The notes under the pieces are model-generated. The model did not search any database. It worked only from the letters and a program-made list of their open reading frames with translations, and was not told where the DNA came from. A DNA stretch of 64,000 nucleotides from Todiramphus chloris collaris (lineage: Eukaryota; Chordata; Aves; Coraciiformes; Alcedinidae), in contig JANVCC010000049.1 in assembly GCA_025345505.1 (NCBI GenBank), positions 8,213,568 through 8,277,567 on the forward strand. The letters are read 5' to 3'. The position numbers and the translations under genes were made by a program. Below are positions 34,761 to 47,908 of the stretch, one piece after another; the first letter of the stretch is position 1; every line of letters begins with the position of its first letter.

Positions 34761-37700
34761 TCATCTCCTCCAGGCATGGATGTAGGCAGAGGGTAACACA
34801 CCACTGCTGCAGCCACCCCAGGGCATGGAACACTCACCCGTGGGGGAGGAGGAGGGCACAGCAGGACATAGGCAAATATCCAGAGATGCTCAACTCTTCC
34901 TTCAGCTGAATATACACTGTTCATCTCACCCACTTTTTTGGGAAAAAAGATGCTGTCCTGGGTTGCAACTGATGGGCTCAGCAGGTTCAATTCTCCCCAG
35001 CTGCAATCCCAAGCTGTAGGGCAGGGGCTTCTCAGTTGTCCTTCTGCAGCACAGAACAAATAAATCAGTTACTGCTCGATCACCTGCCTTGTTTCAGAGC
35101 AACCTGCCTTCCCACTCCAGAGAAATGGTGAAGGGATGCATGGTGCTGGGCAGCCAGAGATGCCAGCTGCCACAGCAGGATGGAGATGTCCAGTGACTGC
35201 ACTTTTCCTGCAGAATGCAATCAGGTCTACATAACTATAACTGTACACAGGCATGCATTTGCTGCTCTTTTTTTTTTTCCCCTTCTTCCAAAACACAACT
35301 TGACCCAAGGGATGACCCAGCTGGTGTTTACCCACCTGCCAAGAAAGGAGTTCAATGAAATGTTGTGGATTTGGGGGCAAAACACTGCTCATGGAGAAAT
35401 TTGCAGGGCTCTGCTATAAACTCAGCAGACTTGTCCCACCAGGTTCAGCCAACCTTGGGTGGCGTCAGCTCCAGTTGTGCTGCTGAGAAGGCTGCAGTGA
35501 TGTGCCCTCTCCTTGGGCACAGGTTGTTGGGGGTGATCAGCATCTGTCAGACCTGCAGCCACCCCAGAATGGACCTGGACTAAACTCTACATGTACTGAC
35601 CAGCTTTTTGCTTTTTGCCCTGGCCACGTTTGACAGACATCCCTGGACTGGGGAAGAGCAGGGGGCTGGTCACAGCACACACTTGGAATGGCTCTGAGTG
35701 ACGTGCATGCTGTGTCACACGTACGGTGTGAGGACCAAACCAATGCTCGGCGTGGGAAGTTTGTGGAGCTGCTGGAAGAAAGCCAGCAGCCTGCGTCTGC
35801 TTGAGTTGGAAAAACGTCCCAGTGCTCGATCCACCCAACCCAGCTAGAGCAGGGCTGCTTGGCCAGACGACAGGCCTGGCTCTCTCTCCAAAGTGGACAA
35901 GCGCCAAAGGGGATTTTTAATTTCCAGATGCTTTTAAAATAAAAATAAAGATTCTGCTGTAAACTGGCTTTGAATGGACGCCTCTCCTCCAGCCAAATAG
36001 TTGCCTGATATGGGCTAGATGACTGGGCAATAAAACCTTTCATTGCAATCTGGTGCATGGTGAGTGCTGGCGAGCCCTGTGTCCAGCTGGGCAGCCTGGC
36101 ACAGCCCTCCCTGCCCTAGCAGCCACTCGCCAAAGCCCTCTCTCTCCAGGTAGAAGTCTTTATGAACTTTCTGATTTCTTTTTTCTTCTTTGGAAGGAGG
36201 GGGAAATGCTTTAGGAGAACACAGTTGGCAATAGTGGAATGAGAATGGAAAGTTTTTGGGGGAATTTTGTGCTAAACATGCTGCAAAGTGCTGCCGGGAG
36301 CCGGGCAGGGCTGGGGACAGGGTGACATTGCAGGACACCTCGCTGTGCACCTTCCTTCGCACCCCACCACAGACACATTTCTAAGCCAGCCCTGGGGGAA
36401 TCCTTCTGCAAGCAACTTAAATCTGGCAGCTGCCAATCAGCAAAACAAGACTGACGAATTAATTTCCAGTGTCTGTAGGGGTGTAGCTCATAGGGCAGCC
36501 CCCCAGCTCAGCTACAGGTTGATTCCTGCCCAGCTGCCCGGAACCCACGCTTTACCCACACACCAGGCAGTTGGGCACCCCAAGCTGAGGTGGCTGCTTC
36601 ACAATCTCATACCTAGAGTGCAGCTGGAGGTTGCTTTGTGAACGCAGCCTGAGCTGTATGCTGTGGCTACAGGAACATAAGGGAGGCGGCTCCCATCTCC
36701 ATGCTGACACCATGGAAGGGCCATGGTGGGGGGGGATGCCCAAGGTTGGTTCTGCAGGCAGAGGACTGGCACTGCCTGCTCACTCACCTCTTGCTGCCAG
36801 TCATCACCTCCCCAAAATGAAGCTCACCCTCTCCATGGCAGAGCTGCCTGATCTCTTTACCATCACAGATCTGACTGATTCCTCCCTGCTGCAGGCACAA
36901 TTGCCTTTTCAGGCTGGCTGGGTTTCTCTGCACTGTGTTTTATCCTGTTCCCAGCACCAAGCTGGCACACACAGGAGCCAAGCGAGACCGGGGCAGCAGA
37001 GGCAGAGACGCCAGCATGGAGGGAGTGTGGAGTGATGCAAGGTGACACAGGGTGATGTGGGGATGACCCAGGGCTGGAGCCTACATGAAAACCCAGGTGC
37101 TTCTCCACAGCAAGTGCTCTTGGAAAAAAAGCCAGTTTGGGCTGTTTCCACACCCCGTGTCTGGCTGCAGGAGGGAGGGAGGGAGGATGGAATCATTGCA
37201 AGTAATACCAGGGCTGCTTCAACAGCACTGGGGCTGGTTGGACTTGATGGTGGCCATAAGAAAACAGAGCAAACCTGAAACTCCTCCGCTGTCCTGGAGC
37301 TCACTGTTAACAGCAGAAACATCCATGGTGGACAACTTCACTTGCCCACTGCACTGACCCAGAGGAGGGAACACAACTACTGCTGATGGCCTCCAGGGGA
37401 CAGACCCAGCCCAGTGACCCAGCAGGATCACCAAGAACCAGTACCTTCCTCAGTTCCTCTTGTAGATACTTTTTGTTGTTGTTATACTCCTTGCACAGAG
37501 GCAACTTTTGCAACACGTTCTCTAGCTCCTTTCATTCTGCACTTCCTATGGTGGTTTTGAGCTGGAGCCAAGGCAAGCTGCTCTGCTTGATGCCTGGGAT
37601 GGGGTCTGTCTGCATCTGGATGGAGCCACAGCAGAGGGAGATGTCACCTTGCTTCTCACCATCACCATCTGTGAAACAGCCTAGGGTGACACCACAGCCC

Positions 37701-39460
37701 CAGGCAGGGACCAGCCACAATTTTCCCTCTGGAGAGCAGGGAGGTGTAAGGAACCATTGCAGATATTTTCGTCAGCAGCAGCACCAGCATTTTTGGCGTC
37801 TCTATTTGGCATTACTTTAATGTGAGCCAAGGTGTTTGCGCGGTCCTGGTGTGACACAGGACACGTGTCCAGAGCCATGCAGCCCTGTGTGAAGCAGCGA
37901 CCCAGCCAGGAGCTGTCCTTGAACATCCCCTCACTTAGCAAAAGCAGCTTTTGCCTCTCTCCCATGGGCTGGGACCACTGACAGAGCAAATTCGTGCAGT
38001 GTTGCCAGGAAGCCAGGTTTCAGAGCCATCTTTTCAGTCGTGTGGAAAGCAGGGGTTGAAGGCAGCATACCTGGGGTGCAAGGTCCCTGCGGTCCCCTCC
38101 TGCAGCAGAGGTGATGCCAGGCTGTGTGTTGCCTCTGCCCCGCAGCGTTCTCCACAGCTCCTCTGCCTGGACATTGTGTGGCCAACATGGGGGATTTCTA
38201 ATCCTTGGTCTTGTTTCAAATGTCATTCGATTCCTTGTGGCATCTCACAAAAGACTGAATGCACAGCAAGCATAAAGGCAAAATAATCCTTACGTTGGGA
38301 ATGCCTTTGAACAGCCCTGACCTGCCTCTGCAGGCATCTGCGGGCAACGCCGCGCTGCTCTCGTGTGTGTCTGAAGTTCTGAAGATGGGAGAGAGGATCC
38401 TGCCTAAAATGTTTGTGCCTGGCTTGGACTCTCAAATGCCAGAATGGGCATCTGTGTTTGGTCATGTCACTCATTTCTTCCCGCCTTGTCATGACTGGTC
38501 ATTGGGTACAAACCATAACAAATTTGGGGTTTTTTTCTCCTCTTGTTTGCTTTAATAATTACATCTCCTATTACACTGCACTCTGGCCTCAACAAATTCA
38601 CTCGTGATTCTCTTGAGATATGCATACTGAAGCAGCAGGTAGTAGCATATAATTATTTAACATATGAATGCTGTCAAACAGTTTAATCAAATCTGAAATT
38701 GCCTGCCTTTGTACCATGTGCTAACTCGTTGTGACTGCAGAAAGTGAGCCCAGCTCCCCTAGACAAAGAGCAATCGCAGCCCAGCTCTTTGTCTACTCTC
38801 TTTGCATAATTTCCTGAACCCTGCCCTGTTCCACCTGCTCGCTAATGTTAAGCTTATTTATGGATAATTTATATGCAGCCCACTGTGCAAATGCACCCTG
38901 GTAAGGATTTTGTTTGGGAGAAGCTATGGGAACGAGCCTCTTGCCATGCATGTTCCCCTCCAGTTTGTAAGGCCTGAAGTCTGAACGCTTCATCAGCACT
39001 TCCTGAGCCTTTCCTGAAACACCAACGTGCAAAAGCACAAGGGTTCTGGTTCTCGCACTGGCACCCCCCAGGCCAAGCTGCTGCAAATCCACAAGCTCTT
39101 TTAGGGGGGTGGGGAATAAGTTGTGAATCTTTTTCTTGTTTGTTTAACAGAGATGGTGGCACAAGGGCTTGGTGCGACGCTCACCTCTCCAGCTTGCCCG
39201 ACACGAGGAGCAAAGGGTGTTTCTGTGGTGCTCACACCCCTGACCTTGGGGCTGTCAGAGGAAGCGCGCGGTTCCTGGAAAGCATTGTTCCCGCCTTTGT
39301 TTGTTCCGCATCCTCCCAGCAGCCGCTGAGAAGAAGCAGAATAAAGGGTAGCATACGGGAGCTGCCTCCCACAGAGCAGACCCGGGCGGTCAAACAAGAC
39401 TGCCTGCCCAGGTTGAGCCCTCACGAACCTCCCTGGGCATGGCCTGCACCGAGCACTCCT

Positions 39461-39532
39461 GTCCATCAGCAGAGCCGGCACATCTTGCTGCTGGTCCATC
39501 AGCAGAGCTGGCACATCTTGCTGCTGGTCCAT
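39461..39532. repeat. Two tandem copies of a 33-bp unit plus a 6-bp start of a third
   Basis: Units 39461-39493 and 39494-39526 differ at a single base (CCGG versus CTGG), and GTCCAT begins a third. The low divergence points to a recent duplication and probable copy-number variation. The 33-bp unit keeps frame in the overlapping open frames, but I see no sign those are coding. Confidence 0.92.
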
Positions 39533-41690
39533 GCGTGAGCAGATGCCTGGGTGTGCAGTGGTGTCCATTGGCCCCAAAGACTCGTCTGCAAGGACAACAG
39601 GCAGAGCTTCACTGCTGGAGGGTCCCAGGTACAAGCCCAGTGCAGCCGTGAAGCCAAAGTGATGCTGCTGCGTTCGGAGGAGAGCTCTCCCAAACCGCCT
39701 CTCCCATTGTGCCTGGCTTGGTCCAGCACACTGTGAAACATGAACAGAACCTCAGGGCCAACTGACCTGATGCTGGTTGTGTTGCAGGAAAGCCTCAGTG
39801 CCTGCTCTCCTCTTGCACTCACCCTTTAAGGTGCCTGTTGCCACCCTGGCATGCTGCAGAGCATGCTTCCCGAGCGTGCCTACTTGGACCATTCTCAGGG
39901 GCTCCAGGGCATCCATCCTCTTTTGCCCAGGGCAGAGCGAGCCCCCACAGCCACCCCACGGGGAGCAGCTATTGCAGGCCAGCAGTAATCAGAATCAGGA
40001 CTGCCAAGCCAGAAGCAAAAGGGTGTCTCCTGGCTCTCCTGTCCTGCTACAGGGATGGATAGAATTAACTTGTGCAGCCTCTGCCAGGGTCTGAGCTGCC
40101 TGTGCCAGGTCTGCTGGTGTGCCCTAGGCCACCTGGCCACAGTCCAGCCCGTGGGCAGTGGGACCGTCCCCTGGCCAGAAGGAGCTGGCCATCCACAGAG
40201 GAACTGTGCCGATGCAGGTCAGACCTGAGGTGGCAGGGACATGCTTGTTAGCAACTGTCTTTGTAATTAGCCCAGCAGTTCCCATCGACACTGCTGGGAA
40301 CAAGGTGTGCCCTGGGATGGCTGCAACAGAGGCAGGGGTTAGCATGGAGGTGGATGTTCTCCTGCCAGGGTTGATGCTGGGACAGTGCAAGGGTCTTTTC
40401 CACACCAAAATCTCCAAACTAACACCTAAACCAGGTGCAGACAGTACTGCCAGGTGGAGTATTCCAGACACAGTGAGGTTTCCTACAAGACAGAGCCCAA
40501 CAGATGCCCCTCCACCCACTGAGCAGTATTCCCCACCAGCTCCCCAGGTTTGCTGTTGAAGAACCATTTGGTGTTTTTTAGCGATCCCTTTAGCCAACCC
40601 CCAGAAACTGGCCAGGTAACATTCCCTGTACCTTGAATGTTAACTCCTTTTGCTCACAAGGTTTTACAGACCAGCAAGGAGCCCTGTAAGCAGCAGTATC
40701 GGTTGGACAACCCCCTGTGACCACCAGCCCTCCAGGACCCCCCTCTGCACCCGAGGGCTGTAGGGTGAGAGTGGGCAGCAGGGATGGGACTGTGGTGCGG
40801 CTGTGCCAGTGCCTGCCCAGGCTGGGCAGTATCAGCACATCTTGGCATGTGGAGCCATGCATTGTACCAAAAATAGGGCTCCCCCATTGTATTGTTACAC
40901 AAACATGTTCTGGGAGTAAATCAAACTCCCTGGGATTTTCCAAGCCAACTGCCTGGGACTTCCTGGGGTCATTTCACCCAGCTGCTGGGCACACCAAGAC
41001 CCCAGAGCACCAATCAGCTCTGGCAAATGGTAGCCCAGAGAAGATTTCCCCATTTGCTGGCCTGCCTCAGCAGATGGACGTGATGCCATGGGTCCCATTG
41101 ACCTGCCGCTGAGCAAAATCAAGTTTCTTTTCTGTCACTGGTATGAGCAGGGCTGCTGGCCACCCCCAACACATGCATCTCCTCCTGGTCCCCTGGGCAT
41201 CCCCACAACCACCCCTGGGGTTTCAGCACAGCCCTGCACGGGGTCTGCCAACCCCAGGATGCACCTCCCAGGATGCTCGCTCCAAGCAGGCAGAGCCAAA
41301 ATAAAAAAAAAAAAAAACAGCCTGTTTGCTGAGCAAAAGGTCCCGGAGGAGGAAAAATAAACACAGGAAAAGCCACACATTCAGGAACGTTGCTGGAAAC
41401 TTAAATGATGCCAATGTCCTTAAAAGCTGCTTGCATTTACAAAAATGCTTCAGAAATGGCATAAAATCTTAACAAAATAAAATATTAGCGAATAGGATAG
41501 TGTCACAGAGAGTATCTGTGGTGCTCAGAACAGCACTGCTGAGGTGGTAACCTCCAGTCACAAAGCTCCTAGGTTCTTAAATGTCCTGGTCATACCTGCT
41601 GAGAGACGGGGAAACTGAGGCATGAGTGCGCACAGTTTTTCCCACCAAACCAAGAGTGGGAGGGAACTACCCCTGGATTCTGCCCTGGCA

Positions 41691-41841
41691 CCCCATCCTT
41701 CCCTCTCCTACCCCATCCCCATCCCGACCCATCCTACCCCATACCAACCCATTGAACCAGACCCCACACCATCCCACTCAATCCCATCTCATCTCATCCT
41801 ACCCCTCCCCATTTCAACCCATCACATCCCAGCCCATCCTG
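41691..41841. repeat. Degenerate CCCAT/CCATC pentamer minisatellite
   Basis: About 150 bp made of variants of CCCAT, CCATC, CTCAT and CCTAC is strongly strand-biased (C-rich on +, G-rich on -). The array is imperfect and therefore old. Confidence 0.88.
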
Positions 41842-44800
41842 TGGTTCTCCAGCTCCTGGCTACACGGGATGCTGACTCACCATGGTGGGGACCCTCAGGG
41901 CACCCTGCTCTCACCTCAGACACTGCACCAGTGCCAAGGGAGGGACTCACAGCAGCATCCATGTGCTGAGGAGCTCTGCAAGGAAAGCCTGGACTTGACC
42001 CAACGTGGCACAGCTGTCGACTCTGCACCCAAAAATTGTTTTCCAGTGCATAAAGACCTTCCTCACGGTCTTATTTTTTGTGTGTAGGGCATGTACAGGG
42101 GCACTGGGAAGGCCTCTTGTTCCCAGTAATTGCTGGCCCGACGTGGACAAACGACTCCTTAAAATATTGCAAAGACTATTATAAGTATTACTGACAAAAG
42201 GGGAGAAGCTGGGAAAACAGACTAGACAAGGCTATTTTTAGAAGGAGTGGCATCTGGACAGCATGAGAGTTGCTTTGTACAAATTTAGTACAGCTGATGT
42301 TTCAACAAAAAGTTTGCTGGCTAAGCTAAAATCACCCAGCAAGCCACCTAGAGAGACAGCAGACCAGCCTGAACCAGTGACTCCAACACAGGCAAGGAAA
42401 ACCCGCGGCCAAGCATCCCTCAGGGCCACCTAAAACTGTGCCAGCGAGGCTCCCACCCAGCAGCCAGCACTCGGGGAGGCTCTGGCTGAGGCTTCCAGCG
42501 GCGGGTGGGGATGGCTGCCGTGTCCCTTGGCTGACAGTCACTGTCCCTTGGCAGGCATGGCACCCCACGCTGCCACCGCAGCACAGCCTGCGCCAGCGGC
42601 CAGCTGCTCTGCCTCAGGTGGATTGGGAGGGGGAGGCTGTGCAAAGCTTGTGGCCTAACAAACAAACCCCGTCAGCATTTAAAATAGCCAAACTACTTAA
42701 AAAACAAGGGCTGCTGACTCCTGAGCCTGGACATTTTTGCCTGCTTGCATTTCTGCAGCAGCCAGGCTTGGAAGAGGGAGAAGCCCTGCAAGTGCAGTGC
42801 CACGGTCCCTGGTAAGGGCACACGTTTGTCGTATTCAGAGAGGCATTTAAACTGTTGAAGGACACCAAACACTGCCTGGGATGTGTTGTCTCTCCTCCCA
42901 TGCAAGGAATGAATCTCTCATCTTGCTGCTGATAGATCCCTCTCGCTTTTATCTAGCAATGATTTGGATATGAAATCAGCCTCTGACTGACTCCGGGTGG
43001 GACAGAGGAAGCATTGGACTGAACCAGTGATATTTGAAGAACAAGTGACACATCTGCCGCCTGCAGACTTGTCCCTGGGAAAAGCCCAGGGCAAGGGATG
43101 AGGAATGTGGGGAGGCCCAGACAGGCAGCTGCAGGGCTGCAGCCCCCTAATCTCCTGGGCAGCGGGCAGCAGGCCAGCCAGTGCAGCATGCACGCCTGCA
43201 GCGTGTGCAGCTGGGTGCTGTGGGTGCTGCATGAGGCCCAGGATCCTTTAGCTGCCCACCCTAAACCCAGATGCTAGTCTGGGCATCTGTGCACTCCAAG
43301 GAGTGTGATGGTCCCTGAGCCATCCAGCAGCAAAGTCCTTCAGTAAACCCGCATGGTCAGGGCTGATGGCAGGGGGCTGGGCAATGGCAGAGTTGCTCCC
43401 TGCCTGACCCATCTCCTTCCCCATCCCTGTGGGACATGGCTCTCAGACAGGGTTCTCACCCTGCAGATCGGGCCCCTTGTGAGATCCCTTCCTCTCTGAG
43501 CATGGCAGCTCCTGCACCACTACTCCCAGTATGGCTGTGCATACAGAGACTGGTCTCAGTCCCAGCAGGGAAGGTGCAGGGGCTGCCTGCAGAGCCCAGC
43601 TGGGGCACACCCCCGAGCCAGGGCTGAGAGGGAGCCCAGCCCTCCAGGCAGAGCGAAGGCAGCGGGGACACTCCCGATGGCTGGGTCGTGATAGCGGCCA
43701 CGGAGAAAGGCTCCTGTTAAATCCCTGCCATCTGTCTTTGCTTTGCTAACCCACTTCTCTGTCTGGAGCTGGCAGCTTGAGACTCGGCTGGCTACGGACC
43801 CTTTCCAAAGGCTGTTGAAGGCTGTATGAGCTGTCTTGCAGGGCTGTGCCCTCCCAATGTCATTTTGTCATGGAGAAAGCTCTGGTCAAGCTGTAGCCAC
43901 GTCACCTGGATATGGACCAGGCAGCTGTGTGCAGCTGCGAGCCCCTCAGAGCCAGAGCACCCATTGCAGGGGCAGGCGCAAGGAGAGGGAACCAGGAACT
44001 GAAGGGAGGTCTCCCCACAAAATGTCCTTTGTGTGTCCTGGACATGCAGTGTCCATAGCATCCCTGAGGGACCCGAGAAGTCCTTGTCCCCTCGCTTGGT
44101 GACAGAATGGGGAGACAGAGCGAAGGCGGCACTCCCCTTCCCCACACCGCGGTTGCTGTGGTTCCCGTTACTCATTGTTTGCGTTTGGACAGCCGCTGGG
44201 TACTGGTGGAGACGCTCAGAGCCCAGACTCACAGAGTCTCATAAATTTCAACACCAATGATTATTCATCCAAAAGACGCAGGCTGGAGTGTGGTATTCAT
44301 TACTGGCTACTTTTCTGTCTCCTGTTCAAGATGTTCTCCATCCAGGTGCAGGAACAGCCGCCCTGTGCCCAGACAGCCAGGCACACAAAGCCTGTGGCAG
44401 AGCTCACGGGCAGTGCCCTGGCAGAAAGCACTGTCCAGCCCTCTTGTGAGCACCTGGCACGAGAAGGCATCCCAGCTCTGCTCAGAAACCCTCCTCTTCC
44501 CCCAAAGGAGACTCTGCTTGCTACGGTTATTAGCTCTGTCTCCATCGACAATCATTATAACAAAGTATTTATTCTCTATCTTCTGTTTACCCTGGAGGAT
44601 ATGACTGTGCCCCAGGGCCAGCAGTCAAATAATCCCTGTGCCTGTAGACTGGGACCCCATGGAGCAGGAGCGATGTACGAAGGAGATGGCTCCAGCTGAT
44701 AGAGAAAGCCTCTGAGAAGGGGCTGGCTCCTGCAGCTGGGCAGGAGACTGGGCTCACTGGGAGGCGATCAGGGAGCTGGTTTTGGGGTTGGGACTGCTCT

Positions 44801-47800
44801 GCTGAGTAAGAGGTCAAAGTACTTTCCTGCTCTTCCCTGCCTGCATGTGTGGGAAGAGCATGGAAAGAGTTGATGCAGCGCAATGGTGCGTTACTTTTCA
44901 GCCCCCTGATTTTTCCTGTATGCCCTCTGCAATGGCAGAGCTGCCACAACACAGGTGTGACACGAGCTCTGGTAGCACGAGGAGATGCACCCAAGATCAA
45001 CCAACCTCCATGATGTTCACAGGCCTCCAGCACCCCTGCACACAGCTTGCTCCCATGCCTGTCCCGCTCCGCAGGTCCACTATAAGGGACTAACGGCTCC
45101 GGAGCTGCAAGCAGTGCTGTAGCTCAACAGAGACTGAGCAGAGAAAGAAGGGCAGCAGATGCCCATCCCGGTGCCTTAAATGAGTTATCAGCCCAGACCA
45201 GAGGATGCCCTGAAAAGCCTTTTGTAGGTAAGACTTTCGGATCTGACGCCTGCCCTGACTTTGCACCCTCACCTTGCCCAGGGTGCAAGGAAGAGCCAGG
45301 CCGCCCGCCCGCCTCGGGCCACTCGCGGTGGCGATGCTCAGCCAGTTCCCGCGGGCACACTGGGGCTCTGAGCAGAGGGAACAGCAGCCCAGCCAAAATG
45401 TTACACTAAAAATAGCCCGGTGGCTGGGTGGAAGCACACTGTGGTTAGCCGAGGGTTTCTCATCTTTGAGAAAGCCTGTGCCGAGCAGGGTCCCTTTGCT
45501 CCTGTTATTGTCCAACCCTCTGGAGAAACCCTGGGGATTAACCAGAAAATAAATGGCTTTACACAGGACAACAATGGCTTCTGTGATCAATCTTCATGAA
45601 ATGTGGTTTGGTAGCTCTGCAAGAGTCAAGCCAGCTGCCAACATGGCCCAGAATTAGTGAGAGGCTGTGACGGGGCTGCGAGGATGGAGAGGAAAAATGC
45701 CAGGGCCAAGGAGCACAGCCTGGGCCACCTCGAGGGCACCACAGCAATGGGCCTGCCTGGGATGAAGCCAGGGACAGACGGCCCTGGGGAGCTGCTGCAG
45801 TGTTGCTCGGCTCTGCAGATGCTGTGAGGGGAGGCAAATCAAGAAAAGACAAGTTTAGGAAGGTGTTGATGAGAGGAGCTCATCTCAGGGCGTTTAATTT
45901 TAGCAAAGAGTTGGGATACCAAGTTTGTGGGTGCTTGTTCAGGATCATCTATAACTCACCCTGATTTGACTTGGCTGGTTTGGGTTTTCATGAAACTCAG
46001 TCCTAAGCCACACAAGCTGATCTCCAGTAACCAGAGTTTGCTGCTGTAGCTGCTTATGTCAAGTTACGGCATTTGGGCTTGTGGCTGAAGTCTGCATTGG
46101 ACCTCACCCACTGGCTTTTCACTGTCCAAGGGGAAAATAAAGATCAAGGTGAACTCGGAGCAACACAGACTGTTTGCCTGATTTCCCATCCGGACAGCCT
46201 TGGTCTCTGCTGGTACCTGACAGCCTCTACCCGGGACCCCTCTTGCCTCACTGGTGCCCAGTGTTGGACAGGCCCCGTTGGTCTGTCCCTCATGATGCCC
46301 CAAGCAGCATCCCTGACTGCAAAGCCCTCACTACTGAGGCTCGTGCAATGAAACGTGAAGGAGGTGGACTAAGATTTCATAAGCAACAACTCAGGTGTTT
46401 CCTACCTTTCCAGCAACTGTCTTGACAATCTCACCCGGTGCAGAGGAGGGGTTTCTGCGTACCACCAAAGGTCAGGCACTGGCCCAGCAGCACGCCTGTA
46501 GCTGCAGCATCTGTTTTACCAGAGACTACTGTTTCCTAGGGACAGTGCTTCTCTGTCACCAAATGTTATTACTGGTGGAAAGAGAAGTTTGTTGCTCACT
46601 CAAGAAAAATAAATCCTTGACCCTTTACAAGACCTGTGCAGTAGTGGCGCCGTTGACTCCTTGTGAAAGTGTGTGGGTGGGAAAACAGTCTACGCTGAGT
46701 TCTTTGCTCGCTATGCGAGCTGTGTGAGACACACAGCCTCTCAATAGATGGCTGATAACGCGCAGCTACTCCTCTAATCACAGCCTGCAAGCCCCTAAAG
46801 AAACACTGACTGCAAGCATGGAATTAGAGACTCCCACTCATTATTTGAGAAGGACAAGCCTTTCACAGCCAAGTGGCCTCTATTTGCTTGGGGGGAAACA
46901 TGTGCTTATCTCTTATTTATGTGATTTATTTCTTAAGATTAATGCATCAAATTGGCTTGCTCCCAAGCTCTCAGTAAAGTCTTGGTTTTTATGGGGCTGT
47001 CCTGAACCATGCAAAGTTTTACTGCTCGTTTTCTGCAACCGAGAGGAGGATTTTTATCTCAATCATAAAACAGAATTTGGGGGTTTTGCAGATGTAAGGC
47101 AGACAGCATTGTTTTGATCTGCAAGCAAATGATAGCCTTCTCTGAGTTCAAGAAGGGCTATTAAATCAGCCCTGTGGAGATAGAGCAAACAAAAACAGAC
47201 AGAGCAAAGGAGTCAAGGGGGAACACTCCTGTTCATATAAGAAGGCACGAAAGCAAAGCAGGGAAGGCAAGTTAATGATCAGCTCATTTAGGGTGTTTAC
47301 TTTTACATGCCACTGGGGTAAACAGAGCCATGTCATCCCTCCAGCCTGCTCTTGTTTATAAATATGCAATAACATTTATAGCTGAGCCGGCTGGACTCCC
47401 CTGGGTCTGGGCTGGAGAAGCTGGAGGGGTCTCATCTCCCATTCCTGTGTGGGACAAGCCCTGTTTCTAGGGCTCTGCTGCTGCAAATCCACCTTCCAGC
47501 TCTGTGTTTGCATCTGCTCGTGCTGGGAAGGCACAAACCCAACCCCTAGTGCAGCCACTTGGAGATGTGCCATTGGAGATACTCTGGCAATGTCTTTCCC
47601 ACCCGATTCACGTGGACACTTGGAGTTGTCCCTTTGCACTGCTGACTTCAGAGCAGCAGCAGATCCCAGAACCCTGTTGGTGCTTTACAACAGCCTGAGC
47701 ACATACAGAGCCCAACAGTCTCATCTTCATGTCAGCCAATCAACCATGATGACAGTCAGAGCAAGGATTTGAAGTCATTGGTGTTATTGACTGCAATTCA

Positions 47801-47839
47801 CAGTTACCCTTCAAGGAAATCATGTCTCACCTCAAAAAT

Positions 47840-47908
47840 AAAGTTCCTATAAATGCTGTATACATATATAAAGTTCCTGTAAATGCTATAAAGTTCCTGT
47901 GACTGCTA
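47840..47908. repeat. Short imperfect tandem repeat (AAAGTTCCTRTAAATGCT-type unit)
   Basis: Three copies of an AAAGTTCCT-containing unit occur. The first two are separated by a GTATACATATATA spacer, and the last two are in direct succession. It is probably a small local duplication. Confidence 0.8.

Noticed and set aside
37216-37250. GGCTGGTTGGACTTGATGG, similar to part of a CR1 3' end
   Set aside because: Too short, and the flanking CR1 landmarks (ACTGTGAGGGT, terminal octamers) are missing.
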